Shown here in pieces: positions 1-10,071 of a stretch of DNA of 64,000 nt. A program made the translations under genes and the position numbers. How positions within the stretch are numbered: the first letter of the stretch is position 1; every line of letters begins with the position of its first letter. The notes under the pieces were generated by a model, which ran no database searches, was not told where the DNA came from, and saw only the letters and a list, made by a program, of their open reading frames with translations. Origin of the DNA: Debaryomyces hansenii CBS767 (taxonomy: Eukaryota; Ascomycota; Pichiomycetes; Serinales; Debaryomycetaceae); the NCBI RefSeq assembly GCF_000006445.2, contig NC_006048.2, positions 434,001-498,000 of the forward strand, read 5' to 3'.

Positions 1-776
<776 letters not shown>

Positions 777-1079
777 CTAGCCGACCCTAAGTTGTAACCA
801 TGTTATGGCTTATCGTTCCTAGTATATATGCGTAATAAAATTTATTTATTTTAGTCGTCTTTTGCATGTAGTAAAACCATGAATCCATCCCATCCCATTT
901 AAAATTATCTAAATATTCGTACTATTTTGATTCAATATCAATTGTAGTGCGTATTTAGAATAAACAGAAATATTTATTTATGATTTGTTTGTAATTACGT
1001 TTTCATTCGTTCTTTCACATACGCTATTGTATTCCTATCTTAAAATCGATATCACCTTGTTACCATCACGACCAGTTTC
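777..1079. other. Intergenic: TDH 3' end and promoter of the next gene
   Basis: About 300 AT-rich bases between two co-directional genes. I see only short AT-rich stretches typical of a yeast 3' UTR (for example around 825-850) and no RNA gene or repeat. Confidence 0.6.
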
Positions 1080-1973
1080 ATGGATAAATTATTTTTAGAT
1101 CAAACGTTTAAACTATACAAATCGAATGATACTTTACCTCAATTGACACAACCTCAGCTAGACTATATTTCAACGATAATATGCCAATATCTATTCCAAA
1201 CTTTGGCTAACGATATAATATCAGAGTATAGATCGTATCAGGATTTATTCACAGACTTTAAAATTACACACAACGTACGACAATTTAATCACTTTACGAT
1301 CACTTACATCTCTGTAAGACACAGAGGATTACTACCAAGACAAACCATAATATTTATCAAATCTCCAAATAATAATGATGAAACTCGACCGTTTAATGCG
1401 CTAGTGATGATAAAAGCAACCAATTCATCCTTGCTAAGCGTACTTATTCAGGTGATTGAAAATTTAGCCACCGAAGTCCCAATAATTATAAGGGACTTAA
1501 GGTTTACAGAAAAATACCTCAATCTTATAATAAATAATGTATCAAGTGGTCTTGTTTCCATGAATAACTATGCAGAAGTTATTGGTGACGTTGAATTAAT
1601 ATACCTGACGAGTCACCTCGTGTCGAACGATTCATTAAGAAACATCACCATTAGCGTCCCCGAAAAAGACATACAAAATTTAGCAGATCTGCAAGGCCTT
1701 GTCGAAAACATTAATGCTTTCTTGAAGAGAACTAGTCAATTGAATTTCAATAACATACCGTTATTTAGGTTTACCTCGCGATTGATCAACTTGTCTCAAG
1801 ATGGAAAACTCAAGATATCCAGCGATAAACTACATCTAGTACGAAACTCGGATTTTATCGATAATATTTTTACATCTAATCAACTGCAACATGACGCGTT
1901 AGAAGACCAGGAAAACCCGTTCATTTGGTTTCTTATTGGGTCAATCTACAATGAGAACTTTACTCAATTATAA
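1080..1973 (+). CDS. Conserved hypothetical protein, possibly a CENP-L/Iml3-like kinetochore subunit
   Basis: A 297-residue protein starting at a clear ATG, without signal peptide, membrane segment or metal motif. I do not recognise it securely. The pattern of alternating hydrophobic strands, the closing segment FTSRLINLSQDGKLKI and the C-terminal hydrophobic helix resemble the end of CENP-L family proteins (human CENP-L has a similar DGKIKI segment), the family of yeast Iml3 and fission yeast Fta1. This is a pattern-level impression only. The gene lies between TDH and PMT2; in C. albicans I recall an uncharacterised gene in the same place, so it is probably a real conserved gene. Confidence 0.85.
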   Translation: MDKLFLDQTFKLYKSNDTLPQLTQPQLDYISTIICQYLFQTLANDIISEYRSYQDLFTDFKITHNVRQFNHFTITYISVRHRGLLPRQTIIFIKSPNNNDETRPFNALVMIKATNSSLLSVLIQVIENLATEVPIIIRDLRFTEKYLNLIINNVSSGLVSMNNYAEVIGDVELIYLTSHLVSNDSLRNITISVPEKDIQNLADLQGLVENINAFLKRTSQLNFNNIPLFRFTSRLINLSQDGKLKISSDKLHLVRNSDFIDNIFTSNQLQHDALEDQENPFIWFLIGSIYNENFTQL

Positions 1974-2221
1974 GGCTATATGTCAAGATTAGCCACATAA
2001 CTCTATTGACCAAAATATATCTACTATCTATAGTAAATACTAGTCAATTGATATATATTTGTATAATTTATAAGCATTTTTAACCATTATACGTCTGTTT
2101 GTTATTTAAGGGTTTAAAATTTTTCTGCGTGAATACTCGGGTGTTGAAAACACGTACTCACTAATTAATTTACAAATTTCAAGACAATAATATACTATTT
2201 ACTTTCATTTGACTACACATC

Positions 2222-4519
2222 ATGTCTTCATCTGGGATATATTCTGGAGAGAAAGATGCACTCCGTAGGGTGGGTAAATCCTCTACTAAGAATGATACCG
2301 TTGACTCTATCAATTCTTTAAATGAAAATGCTGCTCCTGATTTTGATAAATTGAAAAGGACTCAATATGACGAAACAAAGGAATTCATTCTGTCTTTAAA
2401 GTTTTTGGAATCTTTCTTAGCACCAATCCTTTTCACCATCTTATCATTCAGCGTTAGATTATACAAAATTGGAATCAATGAACACGTTGTTTGGGATGAA
2501 GCACATTTTGGAAAATTTGGTTCATACTACTTGAGACATGAATTCTATCATGATGTGCACCCACCTTTAGGTAAAATGTTGATTGGTTTATCTGGTTACT
2601 TAGCCGGCTACAATGGTTCATGGGATTTCCCATCTGGTGAAATGTACCCTGACTACATTGATTTTACGAAAATGAGAATCTTCAATGCTACTTTTTCAGC
2701 TTTGTGCGTTCCTTTGGCTTATTTTACCTTCAAGCAGATTGGTTTCACTATTGCATCAACGTGGTTATTTACATTGATGGTTTGCTTGGAACTTTCTTAT
2801 GTTACTTTAGGAAAATTCATTTTGTTAGACTCAATGTTACTTTTCTTCACAGTCGCCACGGTTTTCTGTTTTACGAGGTTTCACAACTTTAACTCGGACC
2901 CAAATACAAAAAACTTCAGCAGAAAATGGTGGAAATGGTTATTATTGACTGGTTTTGCGATTGGATGTACATGTTCTGTTAAAATGGTTGGTTTATTCGT
3001 TACTACATTAGTTGGTATTTATACCATCACTGACTTATGGAATAAGTTCGGAGATAAAACTATCACTTGGAGGAAGTATTCTTATCACTGGATTGCAAGA
3101 GTAATTGGTCTTATCATAGTTCCGATCATTATCTTTTTAATTAGTTTTAAAGTTCATTTTGATTTATTGTATAAATCTGGTACAGGTGATGCTAATATGT
3201 CCTCATTGTTTCAGGCCAACTTACTTGGTTCTGATGTTGTTGGTGGTGCAAGAGAAATTTCAATTGGCCACTCCGTTGTTACATTAAAGAATCAAGGTTT
3301 GACTGGTGGTTTATTGCATTCACATATTCAAACCTTCCCAGAAGGTTCAAAGCAACAACAGGTAACTACATACACTCACAAAGATACGAATAACAACTGG
3401 GTGTTTCAAAGAGCAAGAGGCATGGAACCATATGATACTGAAAAGTCTCAAGATATCGATTATGTTCTTGACGGTATGGTTGTAAGATTAGTTCATCCAA
3501 TGACTGGTCGTAATTTGCATACCCATAATATCCCAGCTCCAATCAGCAAGTCGGAATGGGAAGTTGCAGGTTACGGTAACTTGACACTTGGTGATTACAA
3601 GGATAATTGGGTTGTTGAAATCATGGAACAAAATGGTGAAGAAGACAAATTGAGACTTCATCCATTAACCTCTTCATTTAGATTAAGGAACACTGAATTA
3701 GATTGTTACTTAGGTGTATCTGGTAATAATTTACCTGCTTGGGGTTTCAGACAAGGTGAAGTTGCCTGTTATCAAAATCCTTTTAAGAAAGATAAGAGAA
3801 CTTGGTGGAATATTGAAAACAATGCCAATAAGTTGTTACCTCCTAGTCCTCCTGATTTCAAATTACCAAAAACCAGATTCCTTAAGGATTTCATTCAATT
3901 GAATTTGGCAATGATGGCAACCAATAATGCTTTAGTTCCTGACCATGACAAGCAAGATGATTTGGCTTCATCTGCTTGGCAATGGCCAACGTTACACACA
4001 GGTATTAGAATGTGTTCATGGGCTGATGATAAAATCAAATACTTCTTAATTGGTTCTCCTGCTACTACCTGGCCTTCCTCTATTGGTGTGATTCTCTTTG
4101 CTTTTATTGTATTATTCTACTTGATCAGATGGCAAAGACAATACAATGACTTCCCAGATCAACAAAAATTGAAATTGTTCACTATGGGTGGTATTTATCC
4201 AATGTTTGGATGGGGCTTACATTTTATGCCATTTATTATTATGGGTAGAGTTACTTATGTTCATCATTACGTTCCAGCCCTTTACTTCGCAATGATGATT
4301 TTCTGCTATGAGTTAGAATTATTCACCTTACCATTAAGAAATTCTTCATCTGCGATCCTGAAATTGGCATATGCATTAATTTTTGCCGCATGGTATGCTA
4401 TAGTTATTGGAACCTTCTGGTACTGGAGACATGTTTCTTTCGGTATAGAAGGTCCTAAGGAAGACTGGACCCATTTGGATTTATTACCATCTTGGAGAAT
4501 TGCAAATGATAACTATTAG
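2222..4519 (+). CDS. PMT2: Dolichyl-phosphate-mannose--protein mannosyltransferase, Pmt2 subfamily
   Basis: ER membrane enzyme that transfers mannose from dolichyl-phosphate mannose to Ser/Thr of secretory proteins, starting protein O-mannosylation; Pmt2 normally pairs with Pmt1. The 765-residue length matches the family (about 760). Luminal loop 1 carries the essential acidic pair in [18 protein letters not shown] (Asp92, Glu93) followed by [14 protein letters not shown]. Several membrane spans follow. A MIR-repeat luminal region (roughly residues 335-520) includes [13 protein letters not shown] and HTHNIPAP. The C-terminus has further spans with [12 protein letters not shown]. The near-identical block [17 protein letters not shown] is diagnostic of Pmt2 rather than Pmt1 or Pmt4. 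A second family member, PMT4, lies at 24800-27064. Confidence 0.97.
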   Translation: MSSSGIYSGEKDALRRVGKSSTKNDTVDSINSLNENAAPDFDKLKRTQYDETKEFILSLKFLESFLAPILFTILSFSVRLYKIGINEHVVWDEAHFGKFGSYYLRHEFYHDVHPPLGKMLIGLSGYLAGYNGSWDFPSGEMYPDYIDFTKMRIFNATFSALCVPLAYFTFKQIGFTIASTWLFTLMVCLELSYVTLGKFILLDSMLLFFTVATVFCFTRFHNFNSDPNTKNFSRKWWKWLLLTGFAIGCTCSVKMVGLFVTTLVGIYTITDLWNKFGDKTITWRKYSYHWIARVIGLIIVPIIIFLISFKVHFDLLYKSGTGDANMSSLFQANLLGSDVVGGAREISIGHSVVTLKNQGLTGGLLHSHIQTFPEGSKQQQVTTYTHKDTNNNWVFQRARGMEPYDTEKSQDIDYVLDGMVVRLVHPMTGRNLHTHNIPAPISKSEWEVAGYGNLTLGDYKDNWVVEIMEQNGEEDKLRLHPLTSSFRLRNTELDCYLGVSGNNLPAWGFRQGEVACYQNPFKKDKRTWWNIENNANKLLPPSPPDFKLPKTRFLKDFIQLNLAMMATNNALVPDHDKQDDLASSAWQWPTLHTGIRMCSWADDKIKYFLIGSPATTWPSSIGVILFAFIVLFYLIRWQRQYNDFPDQQKLKLFTMGGIYPMFGWGLHFMPFIIMGRVTYVHHYVPALYFAMMIFCYELELFTLPLRNSSSAILKLAYALIFAAWYAIVIGTFWYWRHVSFGIEGPKEDWTHLDLLPSWRIANDNY

Positions 4520-4625
4520 GTGCAATCATTGATATGAGCACGACTAAAAAAATCTCCATGCGCTCACTCACTCCATAGAAATAAGTATGATCATTATTAA
4601 TACACCCTTTATATACGTTAAATAA

Positions 4626-4655
4626 ATGATTTCGAAGCAAATAGTATTAAACTAA
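4626..4655 (+). other. Upstream mini-ORF in the ISA2 leader
   Basis: A 9-codon reading frame (MISKQIVLN then TAA) ends 3 bases before the ISA2 start. Its first codons resemble the ISA2 N-terminus (MISKFIQRN), so the start region looks like an imperfect local duplication. If it lies in the mRNA leader it could reduce initiation at ISA2. Whether it is transcribed is not visible from sequence. Confidence 0.35.
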
Positions 4656-4658
4656 ACA

Positions 4659-5336
4659 ATGATTTCAAAGTTTATACAGAGAAATGTAGTAATACCAACT
4701 ACCAGACAGTTAATCAGGCCTAGCATGACGTACTTAACTTACAGACACGGATATTCAACCGAAACAGGTACAAAATCAAATACAGCACCTAAAGCATTTA
4801 AATCCTCGTCGTTCAATCAACCAAAAGAGATCCCTAAGGCATCAACGAGTCAAACGCAAACTGCTGAAGTACCCCAAGAAGATATTGATGATTTTAACAT
4901 AACGAAGTTGATCCATGGAACTACGGACATGAAGATCGCAATAACTAAGAGGGCCAGTAATAAACTAACGAGTATTGCTGAAGACGATAAGAATCCTAAT
5001 GCTGCGTTAAAAGTTGAGGTCGAAAGTGGTGGGTGTCATGGATTTCAATACAATTTAAAGTTGACTGACTTGACTGAAGAATTGAAAGATGAGAACAATG
5101 AGCTTTTGGTTTTCAAAAGAATGGGTGATGATGGCGAGGTAGCGCAAGTTGTATTAGATGATTCTTCATTACAGATTCTTCAAGACTCGAAAGTTGACTA
5201 TACAAAAGAATTAATTGGTAGTCAGTTCAAAATTGTTGACTCACCGTACACTTCTACGGCTTGTGGTTGTGGTGCATCCTTTGATTTTGATTTTGAAAAG
5301 TTAGAAAAAGTAAGGGAGAGAGAAGCTAATAAGTAA
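4659..5336 (+). CDS. ISA2: Mitochondrial iron-sulfur cluster assembly protein Isa2 (A-type carrier)
   Basis: Matrix protein needed, with Isa1 and Iba57, to mature [4Fe-4S] proteins such as aconitase, biotin synthase and lipoate synthase. The 225-residue protein has a basic, Ser/Thr-rich N-terminus typical of a mitochondrial presequence, then a HesB/IscA domain from about residue 90. The three conserved cysteines are visible: Cys126 in SGGCHGFQY, and Cys202 and Cys204 in ACGCGASF. The order PMT2-ISA2 is, from memory, the same in C. albicans. It is convergent with TPD3. Confidence 0.95.
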   Translation: MISKFIQRNVVIPTTRQLIRPSMTYLTYRHGYSTETGTKSNTAPKAFKSSSFNQPKEIPKASTSQTQTAEVPQEDIDDFNITKLIHGTTDMKIAITKRASNKLTSIAEDDKNPNAALKVEVESGGCHGFQYNLKLTDLTEELKDENNELLVFKRMGDDGEVAQVVLDDSSLQILQDSKVDYTKELIGSQFKIVDSPYTSTACGCGASFDFDFEKLEKVREREANK

Positions 5337-5524
5337 ATACATAGAGTAGACCTTTAAATAATAAACATAATGTACATATGAATGAATATTTATTGAAATA
5401 ATTGAATATTGAACGTAGATACATCATAAATACCATATCCCAACGAATATACAACATTGATGTGTCATTCCAAAGCCCTCAGTTTTCTTTTTTTTTAAGA
5501 TTGTTAATAATTTTTCTGAAAACA

Positions 5525-7408
5525 TTAGTTTAAATCCTTAATACCCTGAATACTCTTGCTAGCAAAAAATCGAACATCAACGTCGTCATCACTTTGCAAT
5601 TTTTGTAAATTTGGTAATATTTCATTATTAATTAACTTCTGAGCACCATTGTCCTTTGATTTAACTAAAGTCTCAGCAATTACTAAATAAGATTTTGCAA
5701 TATTGAATCTAATATTTGGGACGGAATCATCAATAAAGTTATTAATAAAAGGTAATAATTTAGATACTATAATATCATTATTCATCACAGGAATTAATTT
5801 GGTGATTGCAAACAAGCATGTTATTCTGATGATGAAATTTGAGTAATCAATCTTGTTATCCTCATCTATATTTTCATTTCCGCTATTATTGTTATTCAAT
5901 AACCTATTGATAATTTCATTATCTGCCCAAACTGAACCAAATATAATAGTAAGCTCTTTCAAAGTATTAACTGCAGCATCTCTAATTGCAAATACTGGGT
6001 CCCATAACCAAGACATGCATAATGTCAATAATTCATCATTGAAAAACGATTCACCTAATTGATTAGCTAATTTTGGAATGTATTCAATTATAGCTAACCT
6101 AACTCTCCATTTATTATCTTGAGCTAATTCAGTGATGGCCGGTAAGAGATTAATAGACAATAAGTTAATACCAATTATTTCATTGACAACGGATAAGTTC
6201 GAGATTATGTTTAATCTTACTTCCGGGAACTCGTCCTTCAACATAACTAAAAATATCGGTAAAAGGTTATCTATGGTAGATTGTTTTCCCAATATTGGGG
6301 ATAAATTAGTTATTGACGATGCTAATGATGATCTAACATTTTCATGAGGATCTTGACTCAATTTATTCACAATTGGGATGATCTTATTTAAAATTGCTTG
6401 GTTAGTTGTTGGGAAATTACTCAATAATTCACAGAATTCAGGTAATTGCTTAGCAATGGCCTTTCTAACTTCACCTTCATTATCATTCATTAAGGAAATA
6501 AAAGGATCGATTAACTTTGACAAGTCGCTTTCATCGGTTGCAAAGTTCTTAGCAATCTTGCCGAATCTGTCTGCTGCAGTGTATCTAACTCTCCAGCTTT
6601 CGTCATTTATTAATTTCAACGAACTAATTAAAAATTCCGAATTATGACTTTGGTCGTTGACCTGTTGGAAAAAATCTAAGATAGAAATTAAAACATCAAT
6701 ACTTAAGAACTTAACTGAATCTTGTTCATCGTTGATAAGATGTTGGAATAATTGTGAAATAATTTCCCAGTCTTTATTGGTAACCTTGTCTTCGTTGTTA
6801 GGATAATTCTCCGTAAACCAGGTTAATTTATTGATTAAATTTGGTAAACTGTTAGCAGCGCTTCTTCTAACCATTGGCGACTCGTCGCATATCAACTTAT
6901 AGAAAACGTTTAACAAGTCTCTTCTAGTACTGGAGTCAACCTTAATTATGATAGATTTAAATAAACCACAACTAGCAATCTTCTTGGAAAACCAGTTACC
7001 TTGGCTCAATGATTGGATCATAGGCAAAAAAATTTCAATCAATTGATCGTGTGCTAATTCAAGACTGATGTTGTTCAACGAATCGATTGCCTTGTCCCTC
7101 ACAATAGGCTCTTCCATTGAAGCCAAAATTAACAAAATTTGAATCAATGGCTCGCAGTTTTCACGTCCCCCAATTAATGGAACAAAATCTCCCAATTTAT
7201 TTGCCAAAACAGCAAAAACTTCTTCTTCATCGTCCTGAGCTACGTCATTTAAAAACGGTAATAATTCGTTCAATGTTCTTTGCGGTCCCAAAGCAATTGC
7301 AATAGTATCCAACTTTTGCATAGCTTCTACCCTGTTAGAAACATCATCATGCTTCAATTCGTCCATTAGTAAGGCCAATGGATATAAATCATCGTGACCA
7401 CTATCCAT
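5525..7408 (-). CDS. TPD3: Protein phosphatase 2A scaffold (A/PR65) subunit
   Basis: Scaffold that joins the PP2A catalytic subunits (Pph21/22) to the regulatory B subunits (Cdc55, Rts1) and affects cytokinesis, the spindle checkpoint and morphogenesis. The 627 residues (S. cerevisiae about 635) are HEAT repeats from end to end. Repeated units contain DESWRVRYTAADRFGKIAKN, DNEGEVRKAIAKQLPEF, DNKWRVRLAIIEYIPKLANQ and WLWDPVFAIRDAAVNTLKEL, with the Trp/Asp/Val-Arg signature of PR65. No catalytic motif is expected or seen. The ATG at 7408 gives MDSGHDDLYPLALLMDELK, the usual PR65 N-terminus. Confidence 0.95.
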   Translation of the reverse strand: MDSGHDDLYPLALLMDELKHDDVSNRVEAMQKLDTIAIALGPQRTLNELLPFLNDVAQDDEEEVFAVLANKLGDFVPLIGGRENCEPLIQILLILASMEEPIVRDKAIDSLNNISLELAHDQLIEIFLPMIQSLSQGNWFSKKIASCGLFKSIIIKVDSSTRRDLLNVFYKLICDESPMVRRSAANSLPNLINKLTWFTENYPNNEDKVTNKDWEIISQLFQHLINDEQDSVKFLSIDVLISILDFFQQVNDQSHNSEFLISSLKLINDESWRVRYTAADRFGKIAKNFATDESDLSKLIDPFISLMNDNEGEVRKAIAKQLPEFCELLSNFPTTNQAILNKIIPIVNKLSQDPHENVRSSLASSITNLSPILGKQSTIDNLLPIFLVMLKDEFPEVRLNIISNLSVVNEIIGINLLSINLLPAITELAQDNKWRVRLAIIEYIPKLANQLGESFFNDELLTLCMSWLWDPVFAIRDAAVNTLKELTIIFGSVWADNEIINRLLNNNNSGNENIDEDNKIDYSNFIIRITCLFAITKLIPVMNNDIIVSKLLPFINNFIDDSVPNIRFNIAKSYLVIAETLVKSKDNGAQKLINNEILPNLQKLQSDDDVDVRFFASKSIQGIKDLN

Positions 7409-7990
7409 TATCGATTTTATTTTTAATTATTCGTTATATTGTAGGTTTTGATTCTAATTAGTCAATGTTTAATCATGGACTTCTCAATCCTTCGTTCACT
7501 CTAGAATCTGCGGTATGCGCACGTAAGGCTTTATTTTGATTCTTCTAGCCAATACTGGTTATCAAATCAATACGTATATAAATACTATTCTAGTATACGA
7601 ATGGTACAAGACCATAGTCATATAAATTTTTACACACCTATATCTGGTTTTGTTCCATAATTCTTATAAGAAATGTGTATAATTTAATCGTTGATATAAT
7701 CGACCTGGCTTTTAATGTTGGTCAAACACCTAGGCGGGTCAAGTTGAAAAGGTTTAAAATCTACAAATGAGGTAGTTGAACTATGCTTCTATATATGAAG
7801 TAACATGAGTCATATAATGGTTGGTTTTAGTCGTGATTGATCTTAATTAATTTTGACTATTTACTTAACTTGGCCCATAGTACCAAATCGTGGGACGGTA
7901 TTTTACGCGATTTACGTCTGAAGTGTTTCTTCAGGGGGCCATTACATGCGTGGAAACTAATTATCAAGATAACATACATAATATACCGTG
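7409..7990. other. Divergent promoter region TPD3 / PMU1-like
   Basis: About 580 AT-rich bases between divergent genes. The only structure I see is a short perfect inverted repeat, CTGAAG at 7918-7923 and CTTCAG at 7929-7934 with a 5-base loop, about 57 bases before the PMU1-like ATG. No RNA gene or convincing small ORF. Confidence 0.6.
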
Positions 7991-8923
7991 ATGCCACAGC
8001 CATCTAAATTGGACATTTTGGATTCTCGTTTGTCGCCAGAGGACACTTTTACCTTTCATAATGAATTGCACAAGCAGCAGGAACAGAAACAAGAATATTG
8101 GAAATTTGAAATTGTGCCAGATTTTTTTAAGCAGTCAGACTCGGAAACAGACGAAACCACTTTCAACTACTTGAAAGAAAGTTTCGGGAGAGTCAAGTCC
8201 TGGAAGGACGTTTTTGATGGTTTAGGCGGGCTAAATGAAACTGCAGAATCGAACGTATGCTACAAGGTGTTTTTTTTAGCTAGGCACGGTCAAGGATATC
8301 ACAACTTAGCGCACGATAAATACGGCAATGATGCGTGGAATGACTACTGGTCTAAAATAAATGGAGACGGTGAGATTGTATGGGGTCCAGATCCAGAATT
8401 GACCGAGTTGGGACAGAACCAAGCAAAAGAAAACTATAAGCAGTGGCAGATCGAGCTCAAAGATGGATGTAGATTGCCCACCAAATGGTTTGTTTCACCA
8501 TTATCCAGGTCTATAGATACCCTTACCATGACGTGGGAAAATATTACGAAATTGGGGGAAGCTCGCCCGTTGATCAAGGAAAATATTAGAGAAACTATTG
8601 GTGTCCATACATGTGACATGAGGTCGACCCGAAGTATAATAGATTCGAAATACTCTCCGAAGGGCTATGTAATTGAACCGGGTTTTGCAGAAAAGGACAT
8701 CTACTTCAAAAAGGATTATCGTGAAACTGTCCGGGAACATGCCTTGCGTATCAACGAGTTTTTCCAGGAGGTTTTTACCGTAAAAGATGATATTATATGT
8801 GTTACAAGCCACTCCGGTTCTATCAGAGCATCGTTATTAGTGTTGGGCCATAGACAATTTAGTGTTGGCACCGGTGGCATGATTCCAGTCTTTGTGAAGG
8901 GAACTAAAATAGTCAATAAATAG
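7991..8923 (+). CDS. PMU1: Histidine phosphatase (phosphoglycerate mutase-like), Pmu1 family
   Basis: Member of the histidine phosphatase superfamily related to yeast Pmu1, a cytosolic phosphomutase-like protein whose physiological substrate is not firmly known. Motif FLARHGQGYHN holds the phospho-accepting His99, and VTSHSGSIRA holds the second catalytic His274. The acidic residue of the family lies near WGPDPELTELG. I start the gene at the ATG at 7991, just after an in-frame GTG, giving 310 residues. There is no signal peptide. It could be a general acid phosphatase-type enzyme; the fold assignment is firm and the substrate open. Confidence 0.88.
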   Translation: MPQPSKLDILDSRLSPEDTFTFHNELHKQQEQKQEYWKFEIVPDFFKQSDSETDETTFNYLKESFGRVKSWKDVFDGLGGLNETAESNVCYKVFFLARHGQGYHNLAHDKYGNDAWNDYWSKINGDGEIVWGPDPELTELGQNQAKENYKQWQIELKDGCRLPTKWFVSPLSRSIDTLTMTWENITKLGEARPLIKENIRETIGVHTCDMRSTRSIIDSKYSPKGYVIEPGFAEKDIYFKKDYRETVREHALRINEFFQEVFTVKDDIICVTSHSGSIRASLLVLGHRQFSVGTGGMIPVFVKGTKIVNK

Positions 8924-10071
8924 AGTGGATCGATTTAGAGTGTTTTTTTAGATACATTAAAGTTAATCAAATTGCATGTATTCACGTTTTCACTCTCATC
9001 GCATTGAGCACGTTTTCAAAGTAGTTCATAAAACCATAAACTCTAACTTCAGACTACAGCCTAACTCCGATTAAGGTGGAATATGCATTCGGTTAGATCT
9101 ACTAATAGAGGCTAAAGGTTTAGGTAATTCTACACCGCACTTGCATAATAATATTCACCCTCCCAAACAAACTAAACGTTCGCTAATCTTTAGTTTTAAT
9201 TAATACTCCTCTAGCTCGTCCTACTTATAATAGCCGTTGAGCTTATACAACTCATGACACATTTTATTCATTCAATCGGCTCCATATGTTCGGTCTTGGT
9301 TGCACCCTATTCGCCTCAAAAATTCTTCTTAGGGAATTGTCTCCCCCACTCTACCCTCAAGTTGCACGAATTTTCATGCACTCATGCAATACGCCTACAG
9401 TATCAAATTAAGCCCCATTATACTAGCACATGCTGAATATGAAAAGACCAGGCCTATAACATGGCTGGATACATGATAAATACCATATCCGATATCCCAA
9501 TCCAAAAGTCCTGTAAGCTATATTTTGTTTCTATATTTATTTATTATCATGTTGCAAACTAACCTATATTCTTCAGAACTGAAATTTTACCGGTGAAATT
9601 ACGTTTGCTGTATATATGCTCATATCTACAGATTATCCAAATATACAATGTTGTTGGGGAACTTGTACTGTTAGTTTATACTCGTGTGAGTCTTATGAGA
9701 ACTATTTGTCTAATAATGTAGTCATGTAGGCAATTACGAGTCAATATGTACAATACTGCCAATAAAGTATAACCTCATGTGACATTAATTAACGATTCTC
9801 GTTTTCTGTCATAAATAATTGACTGAGAGTGCTAATAAACCAATAAATTAAGTGCTAGGTCCCATGTGGTCTTCCACCAGCCGCATCACGAATTTAATTG
9901 TTCCTTTGTCCTATATACAGTACCAACATCTTATCGACTTTTTTAGTTCAAGTTATTTCATTTCCTTAGATCCATTCGGAACAGGCTTGTATATATAGGT
10001 AGGAAAACGACGAAACATAAAAAGTAGCAACGATATACGTGACGAATAAATATTTGAGTTGATACATATAT
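8924..10071. other. 1.1-kb gene-free region upstream of the VTC5-like gene
   Basis: The longest stretch without a gene. A 60-codon open frame at 9254-9436 has no protein-like composition and I discount it. Two copies of CACGTTTTCA lie 26 bases apart (8983 and 9009); CACGTT is a weak Pho4-type site in Saccharomyces, but these are about 1 kb from VTC5. A 25-base segment at 9466-9490 nearly repeats 5416-5440. I found no tRNA A/B boxes and no long terminal repeat. Confidence 0.6.

Noticed and set aside
9254..9436. 60-codon open frame in the long gene-free region
   Set aside because: Short, isolated, with no recognisable motif and within chance expectation for 1.1 kb.
8924..10071. Search for LTR remnants or a transposon in the long intergenic region
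   Set aside because: No paired terminal repeats, target duplications or reverse-transcriptase/integrase motifs were found.
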